A stretch of DNA of 64,000 nucleotides from Aggregatilineales bacterium (GCA_030834905.1 JAUQWZ010000024.1:1-64000), one strand, 5' to 3'. Shown: positions 25,619-34,194, numbered from the stretch's first letter. The notes: generated by a model not told the origin, from the letters alone. Translations and numbers: made by a program.

Positions 25619-27258
25619 TGGCGCATCCTCCGCGCCCAGATGGCGAGTCCCGAAACGATGGTCGCGCCGGGAAGCAGGATGATGGTCACGAAGGTGATCA
25701 GATCAAGCTGCTGCTGGCTGACGAAGATCAGCGGCAGGTTGGCGGAAAATGCCTGCGGCGAAAACTGGATGCGCTCGCTCAGGTTCGTCAGCCAGGCGAC
25801 GCTGTCGGTGAACAGGATGCCGTTGCCCTGCGGAGACAGCGCCAAGCCGTTGGTGGCGAAGTCGCTGTCGCCCACCAGGACGATTTTCGCCTGCGTCTGC
25901 TGGTGAAACGACCAGACGACGGTCGTTAACGGTCCCGGTAAATCCTGTCCCTCGTCGAAGGTAAACTGGTTGGTCGCGCCCAGCGTTGCCAGATTGGTTT
26001 CGCCAAAGCTGAGGGGTGACGACATGATAACCCGCCCGTTGGCAATATTCGGCGGCGCGCTGTCGATGTTGACGTCAACGGCGCGGGCAACGCGAAAGAG
26101 CGTCGAAATGCCCTCGTCCGGCGCGAGGCGCGCGCCAATGTCGTTATCGGTGTAGACGGCGGCGCTGACCACATCGAGCGCGGTTGTGCCGCTGGATGCC
26201 GTATCCACGACGACGGCATCCAGCGCCCGGATGCCGTAGCGTTCCCAAAGATACTGGTTGAAAAGATCGCTTTCGCCCAGAAAGGCATCGTCGGTGTAGA
26301 GAACGTCCGCCATCAGCAGCAGCGCCCCGCCGCGCTGGAGATAGCGGTCAATGACGCCAATTTCGGCTTCGCTCAGCCCGCGCAGGGGGCGGGCGAAAAT
26401 CACCGTGGCGGCGTCGGCGGGGATGTCACCGCCGCTGGCAGCCAGCCCCGCCAGATTGAGCGCGGCGGTCACCAGCCCGCTTTCCTGTACGCCGTTGTGG
26501 ATGCCCGACAGCCCTTCGGAAGTCGTGTCGAGTGGATCGCGCTCGCCCAGACTCTGCTCAAAATAGATCTTCACAGTTCCGGCGATCAGCAGCCGCGAGA
26601 TGGCGTCGGTCATATCGCGTTCCTGCGCGCCGCTGCGCGGAACCCGCGCCAGGGTGTTGAAATCGACCTCGGTGCCGTCAGTATTCAGGTAGGAGATGTA
26701 AACCTGCGCGTCCTGCTGCACGCCAAAGCGGCTCGCCTGCGCTGGGTTCTCCTCAGGATCAATGTACACCCGCCGGATGCGCCCATCGGTCGCATCTTCG
26801 TACAGCCGGAAGAACTGGTCATCCAGCTCGCGGGTGGTCAGATTTCGCGACGTATAGAAGCCGGTGATTTGAATATCGCGGGTTACCCGCCGCAGCACGC
26901 CAAGCGTCTCTGTACTGAGCGAGAAACGCTGGTTCTGGGTCATATCCAGGGTGACGGTGCTGCGCTGTAACTGGGTGTAGACCAGCGCCACGATGCCGAT
27001 CAGCAGCAGCGTCGAAAACAGCGTGACGGTGCCGTAACGCACCTGCCGTCCGGTGATGAAGCCGGTGAATTCCTGCGGATTGAGCACCGCCCACAGCCCA
27101 AGCCCGGCAACCCCGACGGCGAGCGTGACGATGACGAAGCTGGTCAGGCTGCCCTGCCAGATGAAGCCGATAATGCCGATGAGCAGCGCCGCGCCGCCGA
27201 CAATGCTGCCGAACTGCGCCACGCGGCTGCGTGTGATGACGATGGGACGGTTGTTCAT
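25615..27258 (-). CDS. GldG-like ABC-exporter accessory protein
   Basis: A 547-residue protein. Three membrane helices lie near the N-terminus (about 15-100). A large extracytoplasmic domain follows, with VTLDMTQNQRFSLSTETLGVL and later VIDRYLQRGGALLLMADVL, the hallmark of the GldG/IFT52-like domain. A final membrane helix near 515-535 precedes a basic end. In Bacteroidetes GldA/F/G serve gliding, but in other phyla the set is an uncharacterised exporter. The ATG at 27258 shares one base with the permease stop (TGATG), so the longer open frame upstream is rejected. Confidence 0.85.
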   Translation of the reverse strand: MNNRPIVITRSRVAQFGSIVGGAALLIGIIGFIWQGSLTSFVIVTLAVGVAGLGLWAVLNPQEFTGFITGRQVRYGTVTLFSTLLLIGIVALVYTQLQRSTVTLDMTQNQRFSLSTETLGVLRRVTRDIQITGFYTSRNLTTRELDDQFFRLYEDATDGRIRRVYIDPEENPAQASRFGVQQDAQVYISYLNTDGTEVDFNTLARVPRSGAQERDMTDAISRLLIAGTVKIYFEQSLGERDPLDTTSEGLSGIHNGVQESGLVTAALNLAGLAASGGDIPADAATVIFARPLRGLSEAEIGVIDRYLQRGGALLLMADVLYTDDAFLGESDLFNQYLWERYGIRALDAVVVDTASSGTTALDVVSAAVYTDNDIGARLAPDEGISTLFRVARAVDVNIDSAPPNIANGRVIMSSPLSFGETNLATLGATNQFTFDEGQDLPGPLTTVVWSFHQQTQAKIVLVGDSDFATNGLALSPQGNGILFTDSVAWLTNLSERIQFSPQAFSANLPLIFVSQQQLDLITFVTIILLPGATIVSGLAIWARRMRQ

Positions 27259-27983
27259 CAGCGCCACCTGTTTGACGCGACGAGGCGCATGGTCAGAAAG
27301 AGCAGGACGACGATGATGCCGGCGTAGAAAGCCACGTCCTCGCCGCGAAACAGCCCGGCGGCGAACGAGGTTGAATAGTGCCCTTGCAGCGTGAGCGTGC
27401 GCACAAAGCGGGCGACTTCCAGATTGGCGATGACCTGCCCGACTGAGTCGCCCAGCCACAGCAGCATCAGGGCGATCATGCTGAGGAAGGCAGAGACGAT
27501 CTGGTTTTCGGTCAGCGCCGAGAACAGCGTGCCCACCGCCAGCGTCGCGCCGCCGTACAGCCAGATGCCGATGTAGGCGCACAGACTGTGACCGATGTCG
27601 GGCTGGCTGATCGAGAGCAGGATGATCTGGTAGACGAGTGTGAGCGCCAGCAGCAGCGTGAAGTAGAACCACGCGCCGAGAAACTTGCCCAGCACGATGC
27701 TGCCTTCATCAACCGGCGAAGTCAGCAGCAGTTCCATTGTGCCTTCACGCCGTTCTTCAGCGAGCAGGCGCATGGTCAGCAGGGGCGCGAAAAACACCAG
27801 CGCGAACGAGAACACCGACGGAATGAATGCCGGATCGACGATGGTCGCGCCGCGCGCCGCTTGGCTGAGGTTCTGGTTGAACAGCAGCCCGGTGAGCAGC
27901 AGCACCGCCGCCGCGATCAGCCAGGCAAAAGGCGTCGTGAAGTACTGTTCAACTTCACGACGAAAAATGGTCAGCGTATTCAT
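27258..27983 (-). CDS. ABC transporter permease (ABC-2 type, GldF-like)
   Basis: A 241-residue membrane protein with six predicted helices. FTTPFAWLIAAAVLLLTG opens the domain. LTMRLLAEERREGTMELLLTSPV is the coupling-helix signature of ABC-2/GldF permeases. Its start overlaps the ATPase stop by 4 bp and its stop shares one base with the GldG-like start. The transported compound is unknown. Confidence 0.88.
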   Translation of the reverse strand: MNTLTIFRREVEQYFTTPFAWLIAAAVLLLTGLLFNQNLSQAARGATIVDPAFIPSVFSFALVFFAPLLTMRLLAEERREGTMELLLTSPVDEGSIVLGKFLGAWFYFTLLLALTLVYQIILLSISQPDIGHSLCAYIGIWLYGGATLAVGTLFSALTENQIVSAFLSMIALMLLWLGDSVGQVIANLEVARFVRTLTLQGHYSTSFAAGLFRGEDVAFYAGIIVVLLFLTMRLVASNRWR

Positions 27984-28903
27984 CTGGACTTGCCTACAAT
28001 TTCGAGAAATATGTCTTCCAGTGAGGTCGTCGCCTGGCGGATTTCGAGCAGCGTGTAGCCCGCCTGCATCACGTGAGACGACACCTCGCCGCGCAGATCG
28101 CGGTCGCCCTCAACCGTCAGGCTGTAGCCATCGCCATCGCGCTCGACCGCCAGCACGCCGGGAATGGCGCTGAGAAGCTGCCGCGCCGCTTTGCCGCTGG
28201 CACCGCCGACCACGACGTAAAGCTGGGTCTTTGGCTCCATCTGACGGCGCAGATCGGCGGGCTTGCCCTGAGCGATGACGCGCCCCTTGTTGATGATCAG
28301 CACCCGGTCGCAGACGTGTTCGGCTTCCGAGAGGATGTGCGTGCTGAACAACACCGTATGTTCTTTTCCAAGCGCCCGCACGCTCTCGCGGACTTCAATC
28401 ACCTGCTGCGGGTCAATGCCAATGGTCGGCTCGTCGAGGATGATGACCGCCGGATTATGCACCAGTGCCTGTGCCAGCCCCAGCCGCTGCCGCAGTCCTT
28501 TCGAGAGGTTGCGCACCAGTTGATTCTGGCGATCCATCAGATGCACGCGCTCCAAAGCGGCGTTCACATGCTTGCGGGGGCTGCGGATGCCGCGCAGCCG
28601 CGCCCAGAAGGTGACGTAACCGCGCACCGTCATATCGGGGTAGAGGGGCACGCGCTCCGGCAGATAGCCGACACGCCGCCGCGCTTCCATAGAGTCTTCG
28701 AGGATGTCGTATCCGGCGATTGAAGCGCTGCCTTCGGTCGGCGGCAGGTAGCCGGTCAGCATCCGCATGGTGGTTGTTTTGCCCGCGCCGTTGGGTCCCA
28801 GCAAGCCGAGCACCTCGCCCGGTTTGGCTGTGAAACTGAGGTGATCAACCGCCAGACGGTCGCCATAGCGTTTGGTTAAGCCCTTAACTTCGATCATACC
28901 CAC
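27980..28903 (-). CDS. ABC transporter ATP-binding protein (GldA-like)
   Basis: A 307-residue ABC ATPase. Walker A is GPNGAGKTTT, the Q-loop region reads YLPERVPLYPDMTVRGYV, the signature is LSKGLRQRLGLAQAL, Walker B is VIILDEPTIGIDP and the switch His is in STHILSEAEHVCD. A C-terminal regulatory domain of about 85 residues ends at LEDIFLEIVG, typical of ABC-2 exporter ATPases. It is the first gene of the four-gene operon. Confidence 0.92.
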   Translation of the reverse strand: MGMIEVKGLTKRYGDRLAVDHLSFTAKPGEVLGLLGPNGAGKTTTMRMLTGYLPPTEGSASIAGYDILEDSMEARRRVGYLPERVPLYPDMTVRGYVTFWARLRGIRSPRKHVNAALERVHLMDRQNQLVRNLSKGLRQRLGLAQALVHNPAVIILDEPTIGIDPQQVIEVRESVRALGKEHTVLFSTHILSEAEHVCDRVLIINKGRVIAQGKPADLRRQMEPKTQLYVVVGGASGKAARQLLSAIPGVLAVERDGDGYSLTVEGDRDLRGEVSSHVMQAGYTLLEIRQATTSLEDIFLEIVGKSR

Positions 28904-28930
28904 TCATCATGCAACATTCTTCACAAATCG

Positions 28931-28959
28931 ATACTAAACCCGCGCAGGGGGAGCGTCAA
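28931..28959 (-). promoter_or_regulatory. Promoter of the ABC/Gld-like operon
   Basis: On the minus strand TTGACG, a 17-bp spacer and TAGTAT, ending 28 bp before the ATPase start. It is back to back with the arg promoter, 29 bp apart. Confidence 0.6.
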
Positions 28960-28988
28960 TGAGGCATAAGCGTTCCTGAACAAACACA

Positions 28989-29017
28989 TTGACTTTTCTC
29001 TCTGTTTTTTTTACAAT
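28989..29017 (+). promoter_or_regulatory. Promoter of the arginine operon
   Basis: TTGACT (28989-28994), a 17-bp spacer and TACAAT (29012-29017), each one mismatch from consensus. Transcription would start near 29024, about 30 nt before the leader ORF. No ARG box-like palindrome was recognised, consistent with control by attenuation. Confidence 0.8.
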
Positions 29018-29054
29018 TCAGCAGGATTTTAACCTAACAACCTGTGACAATCTG

Positions 29055-29144
29055 ATGGATGTTTTAAATCCAATTCACAGCCCGCGCCGTCGTCGCAGCC
29101 GCCGCCCGCAGACCAACGAGGTCATGCCGGGATTTTTGCGTTAG
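29055..29144 (+). CDS. Arginine-rich leader peptide of the arg operon
   Basis: A 29-codon ORF between the arg promoter and argC. It starts MDVLNPIHSP and continues with RRRRSRRP: six Arg codons within seven (29085-29105), all CGC or CGT. It ends PGFLR and stops with TAG at 29142. Such a run of the end-product codon is the sensor of ribosome-mediated attenuation: scarce arginyl-tRNA would stall the ribosome here. No strong Shine-Dalgarno sequence precedes the ATG. The peptide itself need have no function. Confidence 0.75.
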   Translation: MDVLNPIHSPRRRRSRRPQTNEVMPGFLR

Positions 29145-29215
29145 CAGCCGACGACTTCTGCACAGGTTCGCGCAAACTCTCCCCTGACCTCACTGTGTTG
29201 AGGCAGGGGATTTTT
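29089..29215 (+). promoter_or_regulatory. Arginine attenuator: competing hairpins and terminator
   Basis: Three pairings can be read directly. (1) GTCGTCG, inside the Arg codon run (29089-29095), with CGACGAC (29149-29155). (2) An antiterminator: GAGGTCA (29118-29124) and GGGA (29129-29132) with TGACCTC (29185-29191) and TCCC (29180-29183). (3) A terminator: CCCCTGACCTCA (29181-29192) with TGAGGCAGGGG (29199-29209), then TTTTT (29211-29215). Pairings 2 and 3 share the same bases and exclude each other. A ribosome stalled on the Arg codons leaves 29118 onward free, allowing antitermination. One that reaches the stop covers it, allowing termination. Confidence 0.78.
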
Positions 29216-29233
29216 GTTGGATAGGGGGGATAT

Positions 29234-30235
29234 ATGCCGAAGGTTCGGGTCGGGGTTTACGGGGCGTCAGGATATGCTGGGCAGGATTTGATCGAAATTC
29301 TGGCGAAGCATCCAAACGTCGAAATCGTCTTTGCTACGTCGAACACTTATGCCGGTCAGCCGGTTGCGTTTACAAACCTGAATTACGTGCCCTCGGAGCA
29401 GGCGGCGCTGAACGACGCCGAGGTGGTGTTCCTGGCGCTGCCACACGGCGTTTCGGCGCAGATGGCGGCGAAAGTGCTTCAGGCGGGTAAACGGGTGGTG
29501 GATTTATCGGCTGATCTGCGCCTGAACACCGCCGAGTCGTACCAGAAATGGTACAGCCACCCACACCCGCACCCGGAACTGCTGCCCACCGTCTACGGCT
29601 TGCCGGAGATCAACCGCGAGCAGATCGCCGGTCAGCAGGCAATTGCCGCGCCGGGCTGTTACCCAACGACCACGCTGTTAGGTCTATATCCGCTGCTGCA
29701 CACCCATTCGGTGGCGGCTGGTCGCCCGATCATCGTAGATGCCAAGTCCGGCGCTTCGGGCGCGGGACGCGAGCCGAAAGCCAATCTCCAGTTTGTCGAA
29801 GTCTACAGCAATCTTTCGCCCTACAGCGTCGGGCGCTCGCACCGCCATGTCGGTGAAATTGAGCAGGAAATGCTGAAACTGAATGACCAGGCGGGACCGA
29901 TCATCTTCACGCCGCACCTGCTGCCGGTGGATCGCGGGCTGATGGCGAGCATCTACGTTGAACTCAACGGCGGCATGACCAGCGACAAAGTACAGGATTT
30001 GTACGACGAATACTACGGGCAGGAAGCGCTGGTCACTGTGCTGCCGCGCGGGCAGCAGGCGACACTGAAGCACGTCGTTCGCACCAACGGATGCGCCATC
30101 AGCATCACGCCGGTGCTGGAGAAACACGTCCACATCACCAGCGTGACCGACAACCTGCGCAAGGGCGCGTCCGGGCAGGCGGTGCAGTGCTTCAATCTGA
30201 TGCTTGGTTTCCCCGAAACGACGGGGTTGTTGTAG
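29234..30235 (+). CDS. argC: N-acetyl-gamma-glutamyl-phosphate reductase
   Basis: Third step of arginine synthesis: NADPH-dependent reduction of N-acetylglutamyl phosphate. The 333-residue protein opens with the Rossmann motif GVYGASGYAGQD, has PHGVSAQMA, and carries the catalytic Cys in APGCYPTTTLLGLYPL near residue 146. The His in HRHVGEIEQE and the PHLLPVDRGL segment are also conserved. GGGGGGA lies just before the ATG. It is the first structural gene after the attenuator. Confidence 0.96.
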   Translation: MPKVRVGVYGASGYAGQDLIEILAKHPNVEIVFATSNTYAGQPVAFTNLNYVPSEQAALNDAEVVFLALPHGVSAQMAAKVLQAGKRVVDLSADLRLNTAESYQKWYSHPHPHPELLPTVYGLPEINREQIAGQQAIAAPGCYPTTTLLGLYPLLHTHSVAAGRPIIVDAKSGASGAGREPKANLQFVEVYSNLSPYSVGRSHRHVGEIEQEMLKLNDQAGPIIFTPHLLPVDRGLMASIYVELNGGMTSDKVQDLYDEYYGQEALVTVLPRGQQATLKHVVRTNGCAISITPVLEKHVHITSVTDNLRKGASGQAVQCFNLMLGFPETTGLL

Positions 30236-30243
30236 CAATCAGG

Positions 30244-30278
30244 GTTGGGCGTAGGAGCAGCATCCTGCGCCCCTACCG
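30244..30278. repeat. Degenerate GTAGGGGCG-type palindrome between argC and argB
   Basis: GGGCGTAGGA pairs with TCCTGCGCCC with one mismatch around a 6-base centre, and the right side continues into CCCTACC. It resembles one arm set of the palindromes at 34209 and 39266. Confidence 0.55.
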
Positions 30279-30306
30279 AACGTAGTTCAGGATACGAGGA
30301 GCATCA

Positions 30307-31080
30307 ATGCCTTCACCCATCGTTATCAAGATCAGCGGGCATGAACTGGACGATGCCGCGATCTTAAGCGAATTTGCCGGGGCGGTGTCCGCGCTGGGGG
30401 CGCCGGTGGTGGTCGTCCACGGCGGCGGCAAGGAAATCTCGGCGCTGCAAAACCAGATGCAGATCGAGCCGCGCTATCTGGACGGCGTGCGAATCACCGA
30501 CGAAGCATCGCTGGCGCTGGTCGAGATGGTGCTGTGCGGCTCGGTCAACAAGCGGCTGGTGCGAACTTTCGTCAGCGCTGGCGTGGACGCGCTCGGCTTA
30601 AGTGGCGTGGATCGGGCGCTGGTGCGGGCGCAAAAGATGCCGCATCCGACGCAGGACATGGGGTACACCGGCGTCGTCACCGGGGTGCGACCGGAAGTGC
30701 TGACCGACCTGCTGGCGCGGGGTATCACGCCGGTTGTCGCGCCGATCTGTCTGGGCGACGGGCACAACTACAACGTCAACGCCGATCACGTTGCCGGGGC
30801 AATCGCCGGGGCGCTGAACGCCGAGCGGCTGGTGTTCCTGTCGAATGTCGAAGGCGTGCTGTTTGAAGAACGGGTGCTTCCTCGCCTGACGCTGGCAGAA
30901 GTTGACTCCATGATCGCCGACGGCAGCATCTTCGGCGGCATGATCCCGAAAGTACGCACCGCCCTGCGCGCGCTGAACGACGGCGTCAGGCAGGCGGTGA
31001 TCACCAACCTGACCGGGCTGCAAACACACGGCGGCACCGTTTTCACCATCGAGGCACACGCTGAAGCGCCACTTTCGTAA
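30307..31080 (+). CDS. argB: Acetylglutamate kinase
   Basis: Phosphorylates N-acetylglutamate, the second step of arginine synthesis. The 257-residue amino-acid kinase shows VIKISGHELDD (the Lys of the phosphate-binding strand), VVVHGGGKEIS, and the Asn/Asp region NYNVNADHVAGAIAGAL. FLSNVEGVL and GGMIPKVRTALRAL complete the C-terminal half. It lacks the N-terminal helix found in hexameric, arginine-inhibited kinases, so feedback inhibition by arginine may be absent. GAGGAG lies 5 nt before the ATG. Confidence 0.95.
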   Translation: MPSPIVIKISGHELDDAAILSEFAGAVSALGAPVVVVHGGGKEISALQNQMQIEPRYLDGVRITDEASLALVEMVLCGSVNKRLVRTFVSAGVDALGLSGVDRALVRAQKMPHPTQDMGYTGVVTGVRPEVLTDLLARGITPVVAPICLGDGHNYNVNADHVAGAIAGALNAERLVFLSNVEGVLFEERVLPRLTLAEVDSMIADGSIFGGMIPKVRTALRALNDGVRQAVITNLTGLQTHGGTVFTIEAHAEAPLS

Positions 31081-31103
31081 ACCTGTTAGCGAATGCGCGT
31101 GCG

Positions 31104-31691
31104 ATGAACAACGACGAGCTTTTGGAAAGACTGTTTGGACTCGTTCGAGAGTTATACACCGACAAACAGGCAGATGAGATCATCCAGTCGTTTGAGGCGG
31201 TGTTCGCCTCGCACGAGACGGATGAGGATCGGCGCGAGCTGCTCGAATACTGGGTCGATTTCTACCGGTTGCAAATGTACAGGCATCTCAAGCAGCGCCG
31301 CCGTCCGACGTATCAGGAGCGCATTTCCGAGTGTTCCGCCTGCGGCTACCCGTCGTCTCACCGCCATCACCTGTGGGATATTTCCACACATGGCGAAAAC
31401 GCGGTCACGATCCAGTTGTGCGCCAACTGTCACGAGCTGCACCATCTGATGTACAACGCGCTGGTGAAAGAAGCGGAGTACAGTCGCAAGATCGTCGAAC
31501 ATGTGATGTTTTCCGGCAAGGTGAGTTTCGATGTCGTCAGCAGGATTCTCGGCTGGTGTCTGGCGACGATCCGCTACGAAGCCACCAACGGCTGGATTGA
31601 GGGTGATCGAGGCTCGAAAGAATGGGTTGAAGCGCGGCTGCGCTGGTCGGAATATGTCGGATCGCAGCCAGCACAGGCAGGGGCAAAATGA
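31104..31691 (+). CDS. HNH-like zinc-finger protein within the arg operon
   Basis: A 195-residue protein. The centre holds CSACGYPSSHRHHLWDI and later CANCHELHHLMYN: two CxxC zinc knuckles around HH and an HxxxH-like end, the ligands of an HNH/McrA-type fold. The N-terminal 75 residues are acidic and helical, the C-terminal 70 are helical. No Shine-Dalgarno sequence is clear. It sits 23 bp after argB and 47 bp before argD. Nuclease activity is possible from the motif but the link to arginine synthesis is unexplained; it may be a passenger gene. Confidence 0.7.
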   Translation: MNNDELLERLFGLVRELYTDKQADEIIQSFEAVFASHETDEDRRELLEYWVDFYRLQMYRHLKQRRRPTYQERISECSACGYPSSHRHHLWDISTHGENAVTIQLCANCHELHHLMYNALVKEAEYSRKIVEHVMFSGKVSFDVVSRILGWCLATIRYEATNGWIEGDRGSKEWVEARLRWSEYVGSQPAQAGAK

Positions 31692-31738
31692 ACAACACAT
31701 GGTTTGATTTGGCTAGGCACACTGAAAGGTAAACGAGC

Positions 31739-32932
31739 GTGATCACGACGCAGCACCCGGTCATCCAGCTTGAAAACGAATATGTCGTCCAGTCCTACAA
31801 GCGCCCACCGTTCGTGCTGGAGCGCGGCGAGGGCGTGATGCTGTATGACACCGAGGGCAGGGCTTATTACGATTGGGTGGCGGGGATTGCCGTCAACGCG
31901 CTCGGCTACGGCGACCCGGAACTGACGCAGGTGATTCAGGCGGCGGCTGCGGGGCTGCTGCATACCAGCAACCTGTATTACACCGCGCCGCAGGTCGAAC
32001 TGGCGGCGGCGCTGTGCGAGAAGTCGTTCGCCGACCGCGCTTTCTTCACCAACAGCGGCACCGAAGCGAATGAGGGCGCGATCAAGTTCGCCCGCAAGGT
32101 CGCATATGACAGCGGCAGTCGTAATAAGACGGAAATTGTCTGCTTCAGCCATGCCTTTCACGGGCGCACGATGGGGTCGCTGGCGCTGACTCCCAAAGAG
32201 AAATACCAGACGCCGTTCAAGCCGCTGCTGCCGGGCGTCACTGTCGCCGAATACAACGACATCGCCAGCGCCACCGCCGCCATCAATGATAAGACCTGCG
32301 CGGTGTTCGTCGAGCCGGTGCAGGGCGAAGGCGGCATTTACCCCGCGTCCACCGAATTTCTGCAAGCCCTGCGCGACCTGTGCGACCAGCATCAGGCGCT
32401 GCTGGTGTACGACGAGGTGCAGTGCGGCGTTGGGCGCACCGGCACGCTTTGGGCGTATGAAGCCAGCGGCGTCAAACCCGACATCATGACGATTGCCAAG
32501 CCGCTGGCGGGCGGAATGCCCATCGGCGCGATTCTGACGACTGAAGCCGTCGCTTCGCACATCCATCCCGGCGATCATGGGACGACCTTTGGCGGTGGTC
32601 CTTTCATTACTTCGGTGGCGAAATACGTGGTCGAGCGCATCAGCCAGCCGCAGTTCCTGGAGCAGGTGCGCGAGGTTGGCGGCTATCTGATGGATCGGCT
32701 TCACGAGATCAACAGCCCGTTGATCGCTGACGTGCGCGGGCGCGGGCTGATGGTTGGCGTCGAATTCACGGTGGATGTCGCGCCGATCATCGAGGCAGGC
32801 TATCAAAACGGGTTGATTCTGGTCAATGCCGGTCAGAACGTCATCCGTTTCGTGCCGCCGCTGGTTGTTCAGAAAGATCATGTTGATGTGCTGGTTGAGC
32901 GCCTGACCGTCATTCTCGCCGATTTGTCGTAA
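31739..32932 (+). CDS. argD: Acetylornithine aminotransferase
   Basis: PLP-dependent class III aminotransferase that makes N-acetylornithine. The 397-residue protein shows YDWVAGIAVNALGY, FTNSGTEANEGAIKFAR (PLP phosphate loop), FHGRTMGSLALT, LLVYDEVQCGVGRTG (Asp stacking on PLP) and the Schiff-base Lys in MTIAKPLAGGMPIGA. The start is GTG, with AAAGGT 9 nt upstream. Dual use in lysine synthesis is possible in this family. Confidence 0.94.
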   Translation: MITTQHPVIQLENEYVVQSYKRPPFVLERGEGVMLYDTEGRAYYDWVAGIAVNALGYGDPELTQVIQAAAAGLLHTSNLYYTAPQVELAAALCEKSFADRAFFTNSGTEANEGAIKFARKVAYDSGSRNKTEIVCFSHAFHGRTMGSLALTPKEKYQTPFKPLLPGVTVAEYNDIASATAAINDKTCAVFVEPVQGEGGIYPASTEFLQALRDLCDQHQALLVYDEVQCGVGRTGTLWAYEASGVKPDIMTIAKPLAGGMPIGAILTTEAVASHIHPGDHGTTFGGGPFITSVAKYVVERISQPQFLEQVREVGGYLMDRLHEINSPLIADVRGRGLMVGVEFTVDVAPIIEAGYQNGLILVNAGQNVIRFVPPLVVQKDHVDVLVERLTVILADLS

Positions 32933-32958
32933 CTCACTCTCTAAAAGGTTTCTATCGA

Positions 32959-34194
32959 ATGACAGGTGTACAACCAACGATTGAAGGCGTACTTGGTTTT
33001 AAGGTGGCAGGCGCGCACTGCGGGCTAAAAGCCGACGGCGCGCTCGATTTCGCGCTGATCGTCAGTGACCGTCCGTGTGTGGCGGGCGGCGTCTTCACTC
33101 GCAATCAGGTGAAAGCCGCGCCGGTACTGCTGAATCAGGCACACATCCAGAAGAACCCGAACGGCATTCGCGCGGTGGCAGTGAACACCCGCTGCGCGAA
33201 CGCCTGCACCGGTCAGCAGGGGGCTGACAACGCGCTGGCGATGGCGCGGTTGGTTGCGGGCAGGGTAAACTGCGCGGTAGAAGACGTGCTGGTGATGTCC
33301 ACCGGCGTGATCGGCACCCAGCTTCCGATGGACAAGATCGGGCTTGGGGTGGAGCTTGCCAGCGCCGCGCTGGACGAAAGCCGCTGGCACGATGCGGCGC
33401 TTGGCATCATGACCACCGACACCCGCCCCAAGCTGGCGTCGGTCACCGTCCAAACCGACGATGGACGTGAGTATCACATCGCCGGAATCGCCAAAGGTTC
33501 GGGCATGATCGCGCCGAACATGGCGACCATGCTGAGCGTGATCGTCACTGACGCGGCGCTGGAAACGGATCAGGCGTACCTGCATCTGCGTCAGGCTTCC
33601 GACAGCAGCTTCAACCGCATCGTCGTTGATGGCGATATGAGCACCAACGATACGGTGCTGCTGCTGGCGAACGGTGCCAGCGGCGTCAGCATTGCCTCTG
33701 CCCGTGAACAGGCTGCCTTTCTCGAAGCGCTGACCGAAGTCAGCCAGAGTCTGGCGCAGAGGATCGTGCGCGACGGCGAAGGCGTGACTAAATTCATCAC
33801 CCTGTGGATCACGGAAGCGCCCGATCAGGAATCGGCGCTGAAGATCGCCAACACGATTGCGACTTCACCGCTGGTGAAAACCGCTTTCTACGGCGGCGAC
33901 GCCAACTGGGGGCGCATCGTCGCGGCGGCGGGGCGCGCGGGGGTGCCGCTTCAGCCAGAACAGATGCGCCTATGGATGGCGTCGGGGCAGGGTGGCGAAA
34001 GCCCTGACGATAGGCTGCTGCTGTATTCCGAAGGCGTCCCGACCGATTACAGCGAGGAAGCGGCGACCGGAATCATGCGTTCGGACGATATCACCGTCTG
34101 GCTGTCGTGCGGATCAGGGGCGGCAGCGGCGGTAATCTGGACGTGCGACCTGAGCCACGATTACGTGTCTATCAACGGGCATTATCGAAGCTAA
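32959..34194 (+). CDS. argJ: Bifunctional glutamate N-acetyltransferase / amino-acid acetyltransferase
   Basis: Transfers the acetyl group from N-acetylornithine to glutamate, closing the acetyl cycle. The 411-residue precursor contains the autoprocessing site in APNMATMLSV, where the Thr after NMA becomes the N-terminal nucleophile of the beta subunit. Also present are GFKVAGAHCGLK, VNTRCANACTG, MSTGVIG, FNRIVVDGDMSTNDTV and YGGDANWGRI. The presence of ArgJ means no separate acetylornithine deacetylase is needed. Confidence 0.95.
   Translation: MTGVQPTIEGVLGFKVAGAHCGLKADGALDFALIVSDRPCVAGGVFTRNQVKAAPVLLNQAHIQKNPNGIRAVAVNTRCANACTGQQGADNALAMARLVAGRVNCAVEDVLVMSTGVIGTQLPMDKIGLGVELASAALDESRWHDAALGIMTTDTRPKLASVTVQTDDGREYHIAGIAKGSGMIAPNMATMLSVIVTDAALETDQAYLHLRQASDSSFNRIVVDGDMSTNDTVLLLANGASGVSIASAREQAAFLEALTEVSQSLAQRIVRDGEGVTKFITLWITEAPDQESALKIANTIATSPLVKTAFYGGDANWGRIVAAAGRAGVPLQPEQMRLWMASGQGGESPDDRLLLYSEGVPTDYSEEAATGIMRSDDITVWLSCGSGAAAAVIWTCDLSHDYVSINGHYRS

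Noticed and set aside
25615..27672. Longer GldG-like protein starting at 27672
   Set aside because: The extra 138 residues overlap the permease in another frame and are His/Arg-rich with no homology; the ATG at 27258 couples to the permease stop.
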